DNA from: Epichloe hybrida
Taxonomy: Eukaryota > Ascomycota > Sordariomycetes > Hypocreales > Clavicipitaceae
Direction of reading: 5' to 3'
NCBI GenBank assembly: GCA_019022495.1
Contig: JAFEKR010000022.1
Location: 930,001-994,000 of the forward strand
DNA: 64,000 nt
In this document: positions 1 to 11,589 of the stretch, piece after piece
Layout of the letters: each line of letters begins with the position of its first letter
Numbering within the stretch: position 1 is the first letter of the stretch
Position numbers and translations under genes: made by a program
Notes under the pieces: generated by a model
What the model saw: the letters and a program-made list of their open reading frames with translations, nothing else
The model's database searches: none
Told to the model about the DNA's origin: nothing

Positions 1-2230
1 GCCATCGCTTCGCTCGACCAAAGGATGCATGACCTTGCCCACGGCTTTTTTCATGACCGACCGGGCACGTTCCAGGAAGGTGAGTGGAACGACAGCATAT
101 GACATTTCCTTCTCATCCACTTGAATCTTTCTGCCCTGAGACGGTCTTGCTGGGTCAGTGTCATCGAGCCAACCGACAACGTTGGGAATGCCTTGGACAA
201 CCCATGGGTGGCGTTTGATGTCTCTGAGGCGGATTCGCTTCTCGGGATTCTTGGTCAACATTTGTCTGAGCAAATCGTACAGCAGATTGTCGACATCTTC
301 ATACTCGAGATCGTTGTCGTCGCGATACGGATTGGCATTTTGTCGTTTATAGAGGGAGTGCTCTGCAGGTGAGGTTGAAGGATCGACAGGCTTTAAGCGG
401 CGACGGGGTATGTGAACATCTTCCGTGGCAATCTTTCGAAACATCTGGAACTCGTCTTCGGCGAGAAAGGGTATACGAGCAAAGATGAGGCAATACAGAG
501 TGACACCAAGCGACCAAACATCGATCTGCTCCGATACCTTTGGCTGAAGTCCACTGTCCAAGTCCGTGTAGCACAGCTCCGGGGCAAAGAATGCCGGCGT
601 GCCAACCGTCTTGGCTAATTCGAGGTCATCATCAAAATCCCTGGCTTCAGATTCAGACACTGTGTCATCATCGGCCTCGCCATCGCGGATGGGCCGTCCA
701 AAGTAGGATACTCCAAAGTCTGATATCTTGACTCGATGGTCTCTGGTCCACAGCAGGTTGGCGGGTTTGATGTCGCGATGAACTACACCTTGGTAATGCA
801 GGTATTCGAGCCCCAAGACGGTGTCCCGGAATGTCGACCGGGCTTGGTCGAAGGTGAAGCAAGGGACAAAAGAGTAGTCTTCGGCGAATGGGTCGTGTGC
901 GAATGGGTTGTAGTCGACAGATGACATGTGGGAGATGATGGAATCGGCCATGCTGGGCGATCGTTCGCGGAAAGCACGCCGTGACCCTTCTGCAGCGCAG
1001 GCACCGTACATGGTGCCGTCGAGAGCTGCCGTAGATCCGGGGTTCGAATGATGAAGTGGGCCTGGTGTCACCATATCGTCGACCCATTCGATGTCCTCGG
1101 CCATCTCGGAGGGCATCAATCCAGTAGAGGCGATGGAATGCGATCGGGAGCCCGAATGCGAGGACGGGCCGTCGGTCGTGGCGAAATCATCGCGTGACGA
1201 GACGCGAGACCAGGGCCCGACACTGCTGCCCCCCTCGTCGGCGGCACCGTGTTCGACACTCCAGTAGTCAGATGGTCCAGCAAAGTTCTGCGCCATCTTG
1301 GCCCTCTTCATATCTTTGATCGCTTGCCTACGTTCAAGAAGTTGATTGTACTGGTCCTCCTCGGGCGTGGATGCGGCGTCACCGCCTCCCATCTCTCGTT
1401 CGACCAATCTGCGCTCATACTTGCAGATATGTGGGAGGCCCTTCTTTCGCCAGACGATCTCGCCAAGTTCAACATGTTCGAGGACCATGTAGATTTTCTT
1501 CAATTCGGGGTCGTCAATAACTTCGAGGAGGGCGACGACGTTGGGATGTCGGATTTTCTTGAGGATGGCGATTTCCTTCTTTGTCTTGTCTTGCGGAGAG
1601 AGGGCCGTGACTTTGCCCAGTCGTCGCTTCTTGGAGAAGCGGGGAATGATTTTTATAGCCACGTTATCACCATTTTCGAGGTTTCGGGCGAGTTTAACCT
1701 TGCCGTGCATACCACGGCCGATTTCTTCAATGAACTCATATTGATTGATGGTTTTGCGGCCGTTTATGTTGTCCGAGTCGATTAATGCTTTATGAGTTCT
1801 TGACAGGAAATGTTAGCGACAGAATCTCCGAACATGACGGGATGCGGAGAGAAATAGAAAGCATTGCAAAAAGGATTGTCCTATTTTGCCCACACAACGA
1901 ACGGCGAAACATTTCGATGGCAGGTGGATAGTGTGACAGGGCAGGGGGGGCGTCGACGTGCAACTTACTCTCTGACTCTGTGCGTCTGTAAAGGATGAAG
2001 AAATGGGCTGTGTCCAGTCGGAGCTGGTGTGTTGCATCGGAAAGAGAAGTATATGGGAGTGTGAGGTTGGATCGTGACATGGTCGGACTGAAGAGACCTG
2101 GTGATGATAGCGGCGTAGTGTTCGCAGTACGAAGAGGCATCGAGGCCGATTGCGGGATAGGAGCGTGAAGAGGCAGAGGCTCCTGCAGGGCCACAGTCTG
2201 CTGCTGCGGTGATTCGTGAGAAAGTCCCAT
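1..2230 (-). CDS. CaMKK/Ssp1-like Ser/Thr protein kinase, partial (runs off left edge)
   Basis: Minus-strand frame open from 1798 to base 1 without a stop. It has a glycine loop (GRGMHGKVKLA), VAIKIIPRFSKKRR with the ATP lysine, LEHVELGEIVWR in the hinge, the catalytic loop HRDIKPANLL near 745-770, DFGVSYFG, and an activation segment ending AELAKTVGTPAFFAPEL-like (ELAKTVGTPAFFAPEL is seen). An acidic/serine-rich insert (about 935-1400) lies between the N-lobe and the catalytic loop. This pattern is typical of fungal CaMKK-type kinases (Ssp1/Sak1/Tos3/Elm1 group), which phosphorylate the T-loop of AMPK/Snf1. The C-terminal tail is cut by the window edge. Intron 1799-1968 (donor GTAAGT, acceptor AAG after GCTAAC) must join in phase 2, because a TAA blocks the exon-2 frame just upstream. 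The exon-1 frame that fits (1969-2264) has no ATG. The neighbouring frame has ATG at 2230 in good context (ACGATGG), so a frameshift near 2027-2033 is suspected. The kinase call is firm; the subfamily is likely. Confidence 0.85.
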
Positions 2231-4457
2231 CGTGAATTCGACATGCCTTTGCTCGCAAGCGCAAGGCTGGCCTGGGGGGGGGGGCAAAGCTTGGACGAGG
2301 GCGGCCGCGAGCAAAGATCTATCGTCGCATGGCCGCACGGAGTAGGGGTTATTGACCCGGTGGTTTAGTTGAGCGTGCGTATGGCAATTGCGAGGGATGG
2401 CGACAGCGACAGCGACAATGAGGTGTTGACAAGCGGCGGCCGCAACGGCCTGGAAGAGGTTCGGACGATGTCGAGAATGCGATTCGTGAAAAGAGGGACA
2501 AAAAAGTGCGGGATGCAGAGTAATCAGAGTAATATGAGCGGGATGCAGAGACGAGCGGAGGTTTTGTCTTGGACTGCGATGGGGCGAGCGAGTTGGTCAC
2601 TGGTCACTGGTGGATGGATGGGAAGAAAGGAAGAAAAACCAGGGTCAGCAACGACGGCGGGCAGGCACGCAAGACAAGAGCCAGACAGACATCTGAAGGC
2701 AAAGGAACCCCCCCTCCCCCCCCCCCCCGGGCCCACGCTATGGAGCACGTCGTCTTGGTGCGTGCCGCTGCAGGTTCGCGTCTAGGGATCCGCTCCAGTG
2801 GTAAGAGGTCGACAGCCAGTGGCTGAGTCTGCCGGAGCCCTGTGCAGGGTGCAGGCGCATTGCGACTGGCACGTACCCACCCTTGTTCCTCACAGCACAG
2901 TCCAGCACAGTCCAGCACAGTCACCATGGAGTGGCAGACAGCAAACCCAGACGGGCTTCTCGGCAACACGCAAGACGACCTGCAGAAGTGCAGCAGAATA
3001 CAGCACGCCGAGCCACTAACGACTCGCAGAAATATACGGAGTCCGGACTAAATATCAATAAATGCACACACAAGGCCAGGATAAAGACGAAAAGTGACAA
3101 CTCGTCGGCGACACTACCGCCCACACCACCACCCACACCAACCCGAGCAAAGTCCACCCCCATCAGAGCCGCAGCAACTCGCAGCACAGTGCAGGTACCG
3201 CGGGGTGGGCTTTGGGCTGTGGAGCCGGTGCCGGGGCCCACGAGCAGGTCAGGTCAGGTCAGGTCTTGGTTCAACGAATCGAGCTTTTGACTTGTCTGTG
3301 TTGGGCTAGGCTGCAGGGGAGGTGGGGCGCCGCGGGAAGTGCAAGTGACCCGATCGCACTGTGCGTCTGTCAGCATGAACATTCCTTGTCCATGCCAGCA
3401 CGCAGCCATCAATTATTTATGTACATATTTCAAGCCTGCGCCCTTTTGGTGGCGCTCATGAACCGGTGGTGCGACGCCAAGACTTGCATCGTCATCTATC
3501 TTGCTGATCACACTGTGTGCCCGGCGTCAACGGCCGCAAGCCACTTTTTGTTTTTCTTGTGCGCTCCAGCCTTCTCAAGGTCAGCCAGGCTCGGCGGAGC
3601 CTCCGCGTCTCGGTTTGAGAAGTCGAAGTCAGCTTTGGATCAGGCACCTGCCACAATTCCATTTCGGTCCTTGATGTCGGTGGGCTGGGCCTGGCTGGTT
3701 ACCGGTTGGGCCAGCAGCGGCAAGGGGGAGGGCAGAGAGGAACGACGGGGGTGGATGCAACCAGATTGATGTGATTGATACGGAGTATGGACTATGTACG
3801 GACTGACTACATACGGACTGCGGACTGCGGACTATGCATAGTGTGTACATACACGGACTACTGTAATCCGTATTTAATTTTACATGGGGCCATGGCTGGG
3901 CTTGTCAAGGCGTCTGGCTCCGTCGGATTGCAGGTTGGATATCGACATCAACTGGGATTGGACAGAACCAAGTGGGCCCGCCGTAGCGTGCCAAGAAGCT
4001 TATCGTTCGCAAGATGGACTTTATTGGCTGGACTTTGCAATGCAGGCAGTATGGCTTTCTTTCTTCTTTTTTTTCCTTTTTTTTTTGGCCCTGGCGTGGT
4101 TTCCGTGGCGTTTGGCTCGACAAGATGTCAGGGGTTCGCTTTCTTCCATGTATGCCGATCCGTAGTCGGGTCCTCTGCTCTGGCCCAGAAGGGGATTATC
4201 AGCGTCTGCTGGACGACGGCGTACGCACATGCATACATTATTACATTAGATATTTTCCAGACATGACACAACGCCACGGTGCTGCAAAGGACGCACAGGC
4301 CTCGACCGTTGCCAACGTGGTGTGCTTTGTGATGGCGCTGTTGCAACAAGATGCATCCACCCATCCAAATGGCCGAATGTAATACCGGCTTCGTCGTGAG
4401 GCGCAAGCAAGTTTGGATTGAAGAGCCGGGATGGGATGGGATGGGTGGTGACTGATG

Positions 4458-4505
4458 GATTGGAGGCGATTGGAGGGGCGATTGGAGGGGCGATTGGAGG
4501 GGCGG
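4458..4505. repeat. 12-bp tandem repeat
   Basis: Three near-perfect copies of GATTGGAGGGGC, preceded by one shortened copy and a GATGGGATGGGATGGG run. Minisatellite in intergenic DNA. Confidence 0.85.
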
Positions 4506-5221
4506 CTGCTCGCTCCGTTCGCTCGTCCCGTCAGGCCGACATGCATTCAATTCAATTCGTTTTGGCATTCGCTTGCTTGCCTGTTCAAGTTTCCATGTAT
4601 TGATTTTCATCTTGCCCCAGGCAGGGGTCGGTCGGTCGGTCCCCCGCCAGATTTCCAGCCCGCAGCGGGTCTCCCGCTTTCCAATTCCATCGAGACAAAG
4701 AAACCAGCAACATCTGGCGGTTGATCTCAGGCATACCGAGACCCCCGTGGTTGCGAGCTTCGTCCGGGCCCCTGTCCGTCCGTCTTGTCATTCATCTCTC
4801 GTAACATGATGATAAATCCATGCATCCTGATGATGACGATCCGCAGACCCCGCTGGTGGGCCAGCCTTGGTCCAGTTCGTCCACCACGATCCTTCATCTC
4901 AGATGGCTGCTATTACATGTAGGCTTACAGGTGCTGCTCCCTCATTCTTCCCGCTCGGGGCGGCGAAATGAAGCAACCTTGTCCAAGGACAGGGATTCAG
5001 ATCCGGACCCCGGTTGAGCTGGGCGTCATCTTGAAAGGCTGACAGGAGCGGGAAACCCATTTTGTTTCCCAGGCACCCTCGCCCAGCACGACCAACGACC
5101 ACGACTAACATGGGTCGAGTCAAAATCAAATGACGCATGCAGTCAGTCAGTGCTCGTTGAAATCCTGAAATCACACACCAAAGTTCCGACCAGTCGGTAC
5201 TGTTGTATGTGGCTGCTTCTC

Positions 5222-5223
<2 letters not shown>

Positions 5224-5252
<29 letters not shown>
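5224..5252. repeat. CA dinucleotide microsatellite
   Basis: Uninterrupted (CA)n of about 14 units in the non-coding interval between the kinase and the LRR gene. Confidence 0.95.
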
Positions 5253-5716
5253 CGAGTTGGAAAATGAACCCAAGAGCCTTTTCTCTCGAACCCGACTTCT
5301 TTCTCACGGCTAAAAACATGCGTACATGAACGGATTACCTTGGCAGACGCATGCCGTGCAGAGGGCGCCAAGACATGATGTTTCGTGTAGTTCGCTGGAC
5401 CCTGCCCACCTGGGTAGTCATGGACTACGAGGTGCAGATGTGATTCGTCATATCCATAAACCAGCTGCGCTATTGCCATGGCGCACGCATCCGATGGCAT
5501 GGCAGCACACATCCTTCCTCTCAATGACATGACAAGCTGCGCATTTCCGGGTGCTCAAGCCTTGTATTCGCTTGCATCTGACGGACCAGAACCATTCGAG
5601 GGAACGCATTTTCGGAGGTTTGGCCCCGTGCAGCCAGCCTCCATGGCATCTCATCTCACTGCGCCATGGCCATGATATGACATGGCGCAGAAACAAAAGC
5701 CTTGGGCTGGTCCCGC

Positions 5717-5762
5717 CCCGGAGGGAAACCCCGGAGGGAAATCCGGAGGGAAACCCGGAGGA
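5717..5762. repeat. Short tandem repeat, CGGAGGGAAA unit
   Basis: Three to four imperfect copies of a 14-16 bp unit built on CGGAGGGAAACC. Intergenic; no function visible. Confidence 0.75.
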
Positions 5763-6985
5763 GATGCTCCATTTCCCCGACCCAGTTGTTGCAGTCAGTC
5801 AGCCAGTCAGTCAGTCCCCTAACCTCAGCGGGCGGCAGCACTAACCGTCAGTGGCGTCCAAGATGCGTGTGGGCGTGGCAGGATAGGCAATACAGCCGCG
5901 GGAGCAGAGGGATAAGTCTGGGGATGGGTGGACACCTGGTTGCTTTTTTTTTTTTGTGCGTGCTCATGGTTCGGCAGTCGTTTGGACCGGGGACCGTCAG
6001 CAGCCCGGGGGTTCTTTCGATGGATGCATCCGGGGTCGGTTGGTTGCATCCTATTCGTTTATACGTGACTTTGTGGTGATGGATCGGCGAGGGACGAGGG
6101 GGGTGGTGGTGTGGTCTTGATGGCTGGTGACGTTATGGGTTGCGTTTGCGTGAGAGTGAGACCAGACCTTGTGTCGGAGAAGTCACGACAACTCATTGCC
6201 ATGATGGTTCTGCACGCCAGCCACCACCACATCCGCGGTCCGGTGACTATGTGCACCGTGGTTGCAGAACTGTGGTTGCAAAACTGTGGTTGCAGAGGAG
6301 GGGGGGGCGAGAACGACGTCGCACTCCGTAATACGCCAGATGATGTGTTCTACGACAAGAAGGGGAAATCAAAAGGGAAAGGAAATGCGCGTGTGAGCCA
6401 ATGGGAGAATTTTCCACTGCGCAGCCAATCATGGGGTGGGAAATGGCTGAAACTGGCCGTGTACGGCAGTAGTCTTTCGCCTCCGGGGCGTGCCTTCCTT
6501 GGGAGGCAGTTAGTTTGCATACATGTACGGATTACGTCCGTAAGTGCACGCAACACGCAGCAACGAGCATCATCTGGTGACCAACCCTAGACCGATCCGA
6601 ATTTCAGCCTCCCTTTCAACATCTACGCCTCGACCGACTTTCTCATCTCAACAACGGCTAACGGCATATATAGGAGCCCAAGTGTGGAAGCCATTCTCTC
6701 CAGTATTGTCTTCACTTCTCTGTTCGTTACACACCCACTCATAAGTCCATATACATAAACATCATTGCAATAGACAATCGCGACCCCGAGCAATGCAATC
6801 CACCAACGCCATTCATGTCCGCTCATTAAGAATGCACCTGCTGCAACAAGTACCCGTGTTCTTTAATATCCCGTCTCACCTTGTCATGTGCTCCGCTCCT
6901 CAACGGTCTCGCTCGGGAGGGTAAAAAAGAAAAAAGAAAGAAAGAAACTATGCAAACTTGTCCTTCCTGCTTCGCAGACTACCTT

Positions 6986-9346
6986 TCAAAGTCGTGGGTT
7001 ACGGTACCGCGCACTCTCAGCCTCGTCTTCGAGCTGTGCTCTGGCCTGCTCGTCGGCCATCGTCTCCTCATCGTCTTCATCTTGTTGGTCGTCCCTGGGA
7101 CATTTGATCGATGGACACGGTTTCTCTGCCTCTTGCTGTTCTAGGCATGGAATAAGCCCATCATCAATCAAGGTCTGGAGCAACTCGTCAACTGCCAAAA
7201 TGTCCCTCCGACAGACAGGGAGGCCATCGAGCATTTTCAGACGCCTGCAGCTAGCTACAAGAACCACTTGATGGAGTCTTCTCCTTAGCTCCGTAGCCTC
7301 GTCTAATCTGCTTGCAAATGTCTTATCCCTACCAGTACAGGCATCGGGCAGAACGAACAGATTCGTGGATCCCGGCCCATTGACGGGAACTAGAGCCTGC
7401 AGAGGCGCGTAAAAGCCGATCGTTATAGGGTTGTCTCGAACATCCAGCTGAGTCAAATGAGGGAATTCGGTGAGCAGCTGTGTTACCAATGTAGAATCTG
7501 CAAGTCTGTTCCCGGCAACAAGTAGTTTCTTCAGTCGCGGAATGAACTGCAGCGGCATCAAGTTGCTGATCGCGTTGAAATTGACATTGAGGGTTCGCAG
7601 GTTGGGCATCAGTTGGCCCATCTTTTCTGGCAAACTTTGCAGCCCACAATTTGCAAGCTCAAGAAGTTGCATATTTAGGAAATCAACCTGGGGGTCGAAC
7701 TTCTGCAGCAAGTTGCCGGAAAGGAAGAGTTTACGCACTTCATATGCACTGGCGAGGAATCCCAGATCCAAGGGTGCCTTCCCGCGCTGCTCGCGAAGAG
7801 AAAGGCTGTCTAGGCGGCGCGTTCGTTCAAACCCACAAACTTGATGAATGCAGTTCCTGTCCGCGTGCATTGAGTGAAGGTTGGGGAAGCTGCTGGCGTC
7901 AAGCACGGCTAGCTCATTGTCACTCACGTCCAGATGCCTCAGCGATCTCATACATTCGACACCTGGGAGCTCAGTCATTCGATTTTTGGACAATTTCAGG
8001 TGAGCCAACACCGGGAGGTGGTCGAGGTTACGGACCGAGGATATCTGGTTGTCGCTTAGATCCAATTCTTGGAGCCTGTCGAATCGCGATACGGAGAAAT
8101 CGAGCTCCTCAATTCTGTTGCCCCTTGCTCGAATCGACAGCAGTCCATCGTGTGAGTCAAGTCCGTCCAAGCTCGTCAGCTGGTTGTTATCAGCCCTGAG
8201 GCTCCGAAGGTGAACCAGGTTCTTGAAGGCAGATAGGCCGGTGACCTCATTGTCTGAGATGTCGACGTACTGCAGATTCATCAAATAGTCCCATGACGAC
8301 AATTCCGTCAGTAAGTTGTGAGAAACCTTGAGATCGCGAACGGTTGAGGGTACCCCTTCAAGGTGACTGAGCTTGTTCGCTGAAGCGTCAAGTGTGACCA
8401 GTTTGCCACAGAATTCATCCAGCATGTGCAAACTGGCGAGTCGTTTGTCGTGAAGATCAAGCTCTGTGATGTCCTCCCAGAAGGACTCTCGTGGCTCAGC
8501 CTCACCAAGTCGGTCTACAAGTTCTCGTATCGTCATAGACAAGACCTTTTTAGAGCCATCACCTGTCGCCATGTGCCGCTGACCCATGACATAACTGACC
8601 TCGAACCCGAAAGACTGGTCGGGATTGTTGAAAGTGAACTCGGACAGAGGGCTGAGGGACAGTTTGCCCACATTTCGACCGATGAGTGCACTGTCGTCCG
8701 CCACTAACGAAAGAGCGCCGTTTCCGGGAGTGTGGTTGAAGATGAAGCTCAAGCTGGTTCGTCGACCATCCGGTGTCTTGTGGCTCATCATGCTTTGTTC
8801 ACCAATGATGCTGACCTGTCGATCTTCATTGCCGATTTCCACGGTGCTCTCCTCGTCTTGTTCATCAATTCGCGACACAGGACGTGGGATAAACGGCGGA
8901 CCACGAAGCGATGCTTGCCTGAGGGGTGCCTGATTGTTCTTGGCCCGTGGAGCTTGCGACGCGTTCCTGCTCTTCAAGCCGTTCTGCAACGGAGATTGAT
9001 TTGGTGACTCCTGTGGCGACATGCGATCAGGAGCGTATTCTCCATCTTCGATACTGTCTAAATCATCCGGGGTCAGGTCGCGGATCACGGACGCAATGGG
9101 AGAAGAAAACGAGATGGTAAGATTCCGACGCTTTATTGAAGAATGTGCATTGCTGACTCTGTCTTCGCGTTCACTTGCAATGTGCGTCTCGCCTTCTTTT
9201 TGACACGTGTGATCGTCCAACTTGCCAAGCTCTCGCGTCACGTAGCCATTTGCGCGGAAGCCCGTTCGCTGATCAGGCGAGAGTGTCACATAGTTTCTGC
9301 CTGCGGCTCGTATAGGAGGGCTTCTGAGCAATTCTCGGTCTCTTGC
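6986..9346 (-). CDS. Nud1/Cdc11-type leucine-rich repeat scaffold, C-terminal half only
   Basis: One open frame of about 785 codons that ends at 6986. The LRR block (roughly frame residues 285-640) has repeats such as LQYVDISDNEVTGL, LQELDLSDNQISSV and LRHLDVSDNELAVL. It follows an acidic, low-complexity stretch (VIRDLTPDDLDSIEDG). Fungal Nud1/Cdc11 (SIN/MEN scaffold at the spindle pole body) has this LRR C-terminus, with phrases such as LHMLDEFC and GVPSTVRDLK, but is usually far longer, with about a thousand extra N-terminal residues. Those are absent here. The frame begins right after a TAA at 9347-9349, has no ATG until 9022 (residue 104 counted from 9331), and overlaps the last codons of the Dicer-like gene. 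If made alone from 9022 it would be 678 aa. It is either a 5'-truncated gene or the downstream part of a rearranged locus. Confidence 0.8.
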   Translation of the reverse strand, partial: ARDRELLRSPPIRAAGRNYVTLSPDQRTGFRANGYVTRELGKLDDHTCQKEGETHIASEREDRVSNAHSSIKRRNLTISFSSPIASVIRDLTPDDLDSIEDGEYAPDRMSPQESPNQSPLQNGLKSRNASQAPRAKNNQAPLRQASLRGPPFIPRPVSRIDEQDEESTVEIGNEDRQVSIIGEQSMMSHKTPDGRRTSLSFIFNHTPGNGALSLVADDSALIGRNVGKLSLSPLSEFTFNNPDQSFGFEVSYVMGQRHMATGDGSKKVLSMTIRELVDRLGEAEPRESFWEDITELDLHDKRLASLHMLDEFCGKLVTLDASANKLSHLEGVPSTVRDLKVSHNLLTELSSWDYLMNLQYVDISDNEVTGLSAFKNLVHLRSLRADNNQLTSLDGLDSHDGLLSIRARGNRIEELDFSVSRFDRLQELDLSDNQISSVRNLDHLPVLAHLKLSKNRMTELPGVECMRSLRHLDVSDNELAVLDASSFPNLHSMHADRNCIHQVCGFERTRRLDSLSLREQRGKAPLDLGFLASAYEVRKLFLSGNLLQKFDPQVDFLNMQLLELANCGLQSLPEKMGQLMPNLRTLNVNFNAISNLMPLQFIPRLKKLLVAGNRLADSTLVTQLLTEFPHLTQLDVRDNPITIGFYAPLQALVPVNGPGSTNLFVLPDACTGRDKTFASRLDEATELRRRLHQVVLVASCRRLKMLDGLPVCRRDILAVDELLQTLIDDGLIPCLEQQEAEKPCPSIKCPRDDQQDEDDEETMADEQARAQLEDEAESARYRNPRL

Positions 9347-11589
9347 TTAAAGTTGGCTGCAAGTGGCCGTTGATGTATTTTCGATCAATCATGTCAATGC
9401 ATGCCTCAAGCGCAGCTGAGCCGCGTGCTAATATCTTGCTTCGCTGAGGCATGCCGCGAAAGGTCTTCACCGGACTCGAGTCCGGAAGTATGACAGTAGC
9501 GACGAATCGCCCACCTGCGCATGTCGGCGTAACAACATACTCGGGGTGAGCATCTGCGCCACTTGAGAGCGACGAAACGAATCTGGCAAGAACTTGCTGG
9601 CTCGAGTCAAAGGTCAACTGCGCGCCAGTCTCGGGAATACGAAACACTCTCTGTGGTTTGCCTTCTCGCTCAAGGTGATCCACGGGCTGATCAAGATCAG
9701 CGACTTTCCTGTCAGCAGATAGAACGGAAACGAAGCGCCGTAAGGCATTTGCATCTCTCGAGGCTTCCTTCAGCCGTCGAAGTTGCTTGATGTTGTCCTG
9801 CTCTACCATGTTGATGTACGTGGATTTTACCTGCCTTGCTCTGCCTCTGGATTGGATATATTGAATCGCTGAGTCGTAGAGGTCAAACCTGACAATCAAG
9901 TCGCAGTCAGGAATGTCGATGCCTTCCTCGGCTACCTGTGTTGCAAAGAGGCAGTTGATTTCGCCTTTTTGGAACCTTTGCAGGGTTCGGAATTGATCTC
10001 GCACAGACATGTTGGCAATGCTCGATGAAATGTTTTGTGAACCGACCTAGTAACACATTCGGCGGTTAGTTTCCGTCTCCCGTCTACTTCAAGACAGTGT
10101 TCGCCAGTTATACCAGACCATCTTACCACGTAGCCACAGAGCATGTTCTGTATACGAACCCCAGGTTCGAGGAAAACATTCGAGAGCAGGAACGCAATGT
10201 ATCGCTTTTGTACAAAGACTATGCATCTTCTCGTTTCTCCATTGGAAAAGGCGTCGCGCAGAATATCATGCAAGGCAAGAAACTTGCCCGAAAAATCCGT
10301 CCCATCGATCTTTGCATTGTGTCGTTGATCCATGTGCTCCATCATCGATCTTCTGGCTTTTGCGACTGCTGTGACAACATGGTCCGCCTTGAGGCCCTGG
10401 TGTAATTGCTGGTTGCTCTCGTCTCTGAGCAGAAAATTCCAGTAATGATCGGCACACCAGGGGCCTAATATAGAGCAGACGTCCTGCGACGCCTCGAGGT
10501 GACTGGAAAACTCGGTGATGAGGCCAAATGATTCTGACAAGGTTTGCCATAGGTCGGTCCCGGCTTCCTCTGGCTGTAGGAGGGGAGCATAGTAGACAAC
10601 CCGCTCAATCTGCTGCCTTTTTTCATTCTCTTTTGCTAAAGCTTCGTCGGAGATGGTCGCAATTCTGCTACAAAGAGTGGCCTCCAACTCTAGGGCAGCC
10701 AGTTTTAGATCTCCAGTTCTTGAGTCAACGGGTGATGCTGTCATGCCCAAAATACGAGGACGGTCTGTCTTGACTCTCATGTAGTGATCTCTTACAATTC
10801 TCGCGTAAGGGTGACCTTTCTTCGTGTGATGAGCCTCATCAAAAATGAGAAGATTGATCTGGTCCATGGATATGAGACCACTGCCTAGCAGGTCAAGCAA
10901 GATTTGTGCAGTGCACACAATAACCATATTATCTCGAATATGGCCATCCCAATCCTCTTTTGTCTTCAGGCCCGTAATGGTGTTTCCGTGGAACTTACCC
11001 ACCGGATGATCAAGGTTAGCCGAGAGGACATTGTACTGTTGTAGGCAGAGAACGACCTTGTCCACTAGAAAGAAGGCACTTCTGTTTGGTAGACCTTCCG
11101 CCCTTTTTTCCAGCTCGCCATCGAGAGTATGTCGAAGCAAGAGGGCCGCGATAAGAGTTTTTCCCGATCCTGAAGCTCGTGAGTTGGCGATTATGATACA
11201 AGATGTGTGATGAACTAACCTGTGTCAAGTACTATGATTGTGTTGCTCTCTTTCGCTCGCTCAAAAAGATCTAGTTGATATTGTCGCGGTGAGTTGATAA
11301 TTCTTCTCGTATCATCACATATATCAAGATTCTTAAGTCGAAGCGACTTGTCTGCCTCTACAAGCTCGTTCAAATCCGATGATGTTTCATGGGTTCGGTT
11401 CGCAACCCATGTCTGGAACGCGACATCTTCGGCATTCGGAGGTTTTTCGCGCGCCTGGGGGGCTGCATTAGAAGTCTGCAGGTATCTTTCGATGCCATCA
11501 TCACTGTCGGTACCAGTCTCGGCGGAGCTCATGTCGTGGGATGAAGGGCAAAATGTCGGGGTTGAGCACACTGCCGGGGTTAAAGCCAT
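9273..11589 (-). CDS. Truncated Dicer-like protein (helicase half, no PAZ or RNase III)
   Basis: Three exons: 11220-11589, 10127-11169 and 9273-10046. The introns are 50 bp (GTTAGT..CAG) and 80 bp (GTAAGA..TAG). Exon phases 1 and 0 add up to 2187 nt, or 728 aa. Start ATG at 11589. Walker A LDTGSGKT is split by intron 1 (residues about 121-128). DEAH box near 234 (FDEAHHTKKGHPYARI), MTASPVD, helicase C motifs ATQVAEEGIDIPDCDLIVRF and QSRGRAR near 536, then a Dicer-dimerisation-type domain (about 600-710) ending YINGHLQPT. Fungal Dicers continue for some 700-800 residues with PAZ-like and two RNase III domains. Here the similarity stops near 9350 and the frame ends after 25 unrelated residues, where the Cdc11-type frame starts. 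It resembles DCL-1 more than DCL-2, by feel only. No slicing activity is expected. Confidence 0.88.

Larger units (their letters stand above)
2231..6985. other. Long gene-poor interval (kinase 5' side, LRR gene 3' side)
   Basis: About 4.7 kb without a coding frame I can support. It carries the promoter and 5' leader of the kinase and the 3' end of the LRR gene. Short frames here are broken, low in complexity or overlap each other on both strands. Visible structure: homopolymer runs (C-run 2707-2729, T-runs near 4070-4087 and 5943-5955), GGTCA tandem at 3246-3265, repeated TACGGACT/CGGACTGC blocks at 3780-3870, AGTCAGTC blocks near 5793-5816, and the microsatellites listed separately. No tRNA-like cloverleaf was recognised by eye. 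Confidence 0.6.

Noticed and set aside
3212..3769. 185-aa plus-strand frame in the gene-poor interval
   Set aside because: Begins in a GGTCA simple repeat, low complexity, no motif.
9273..9350. Splicing that links the Dicer-like frame directly to the LRR frame
   Set aside because: No GT donor with a suitable phase was seen in the last Dicer codons; a frameshift or a separate start is more likely.
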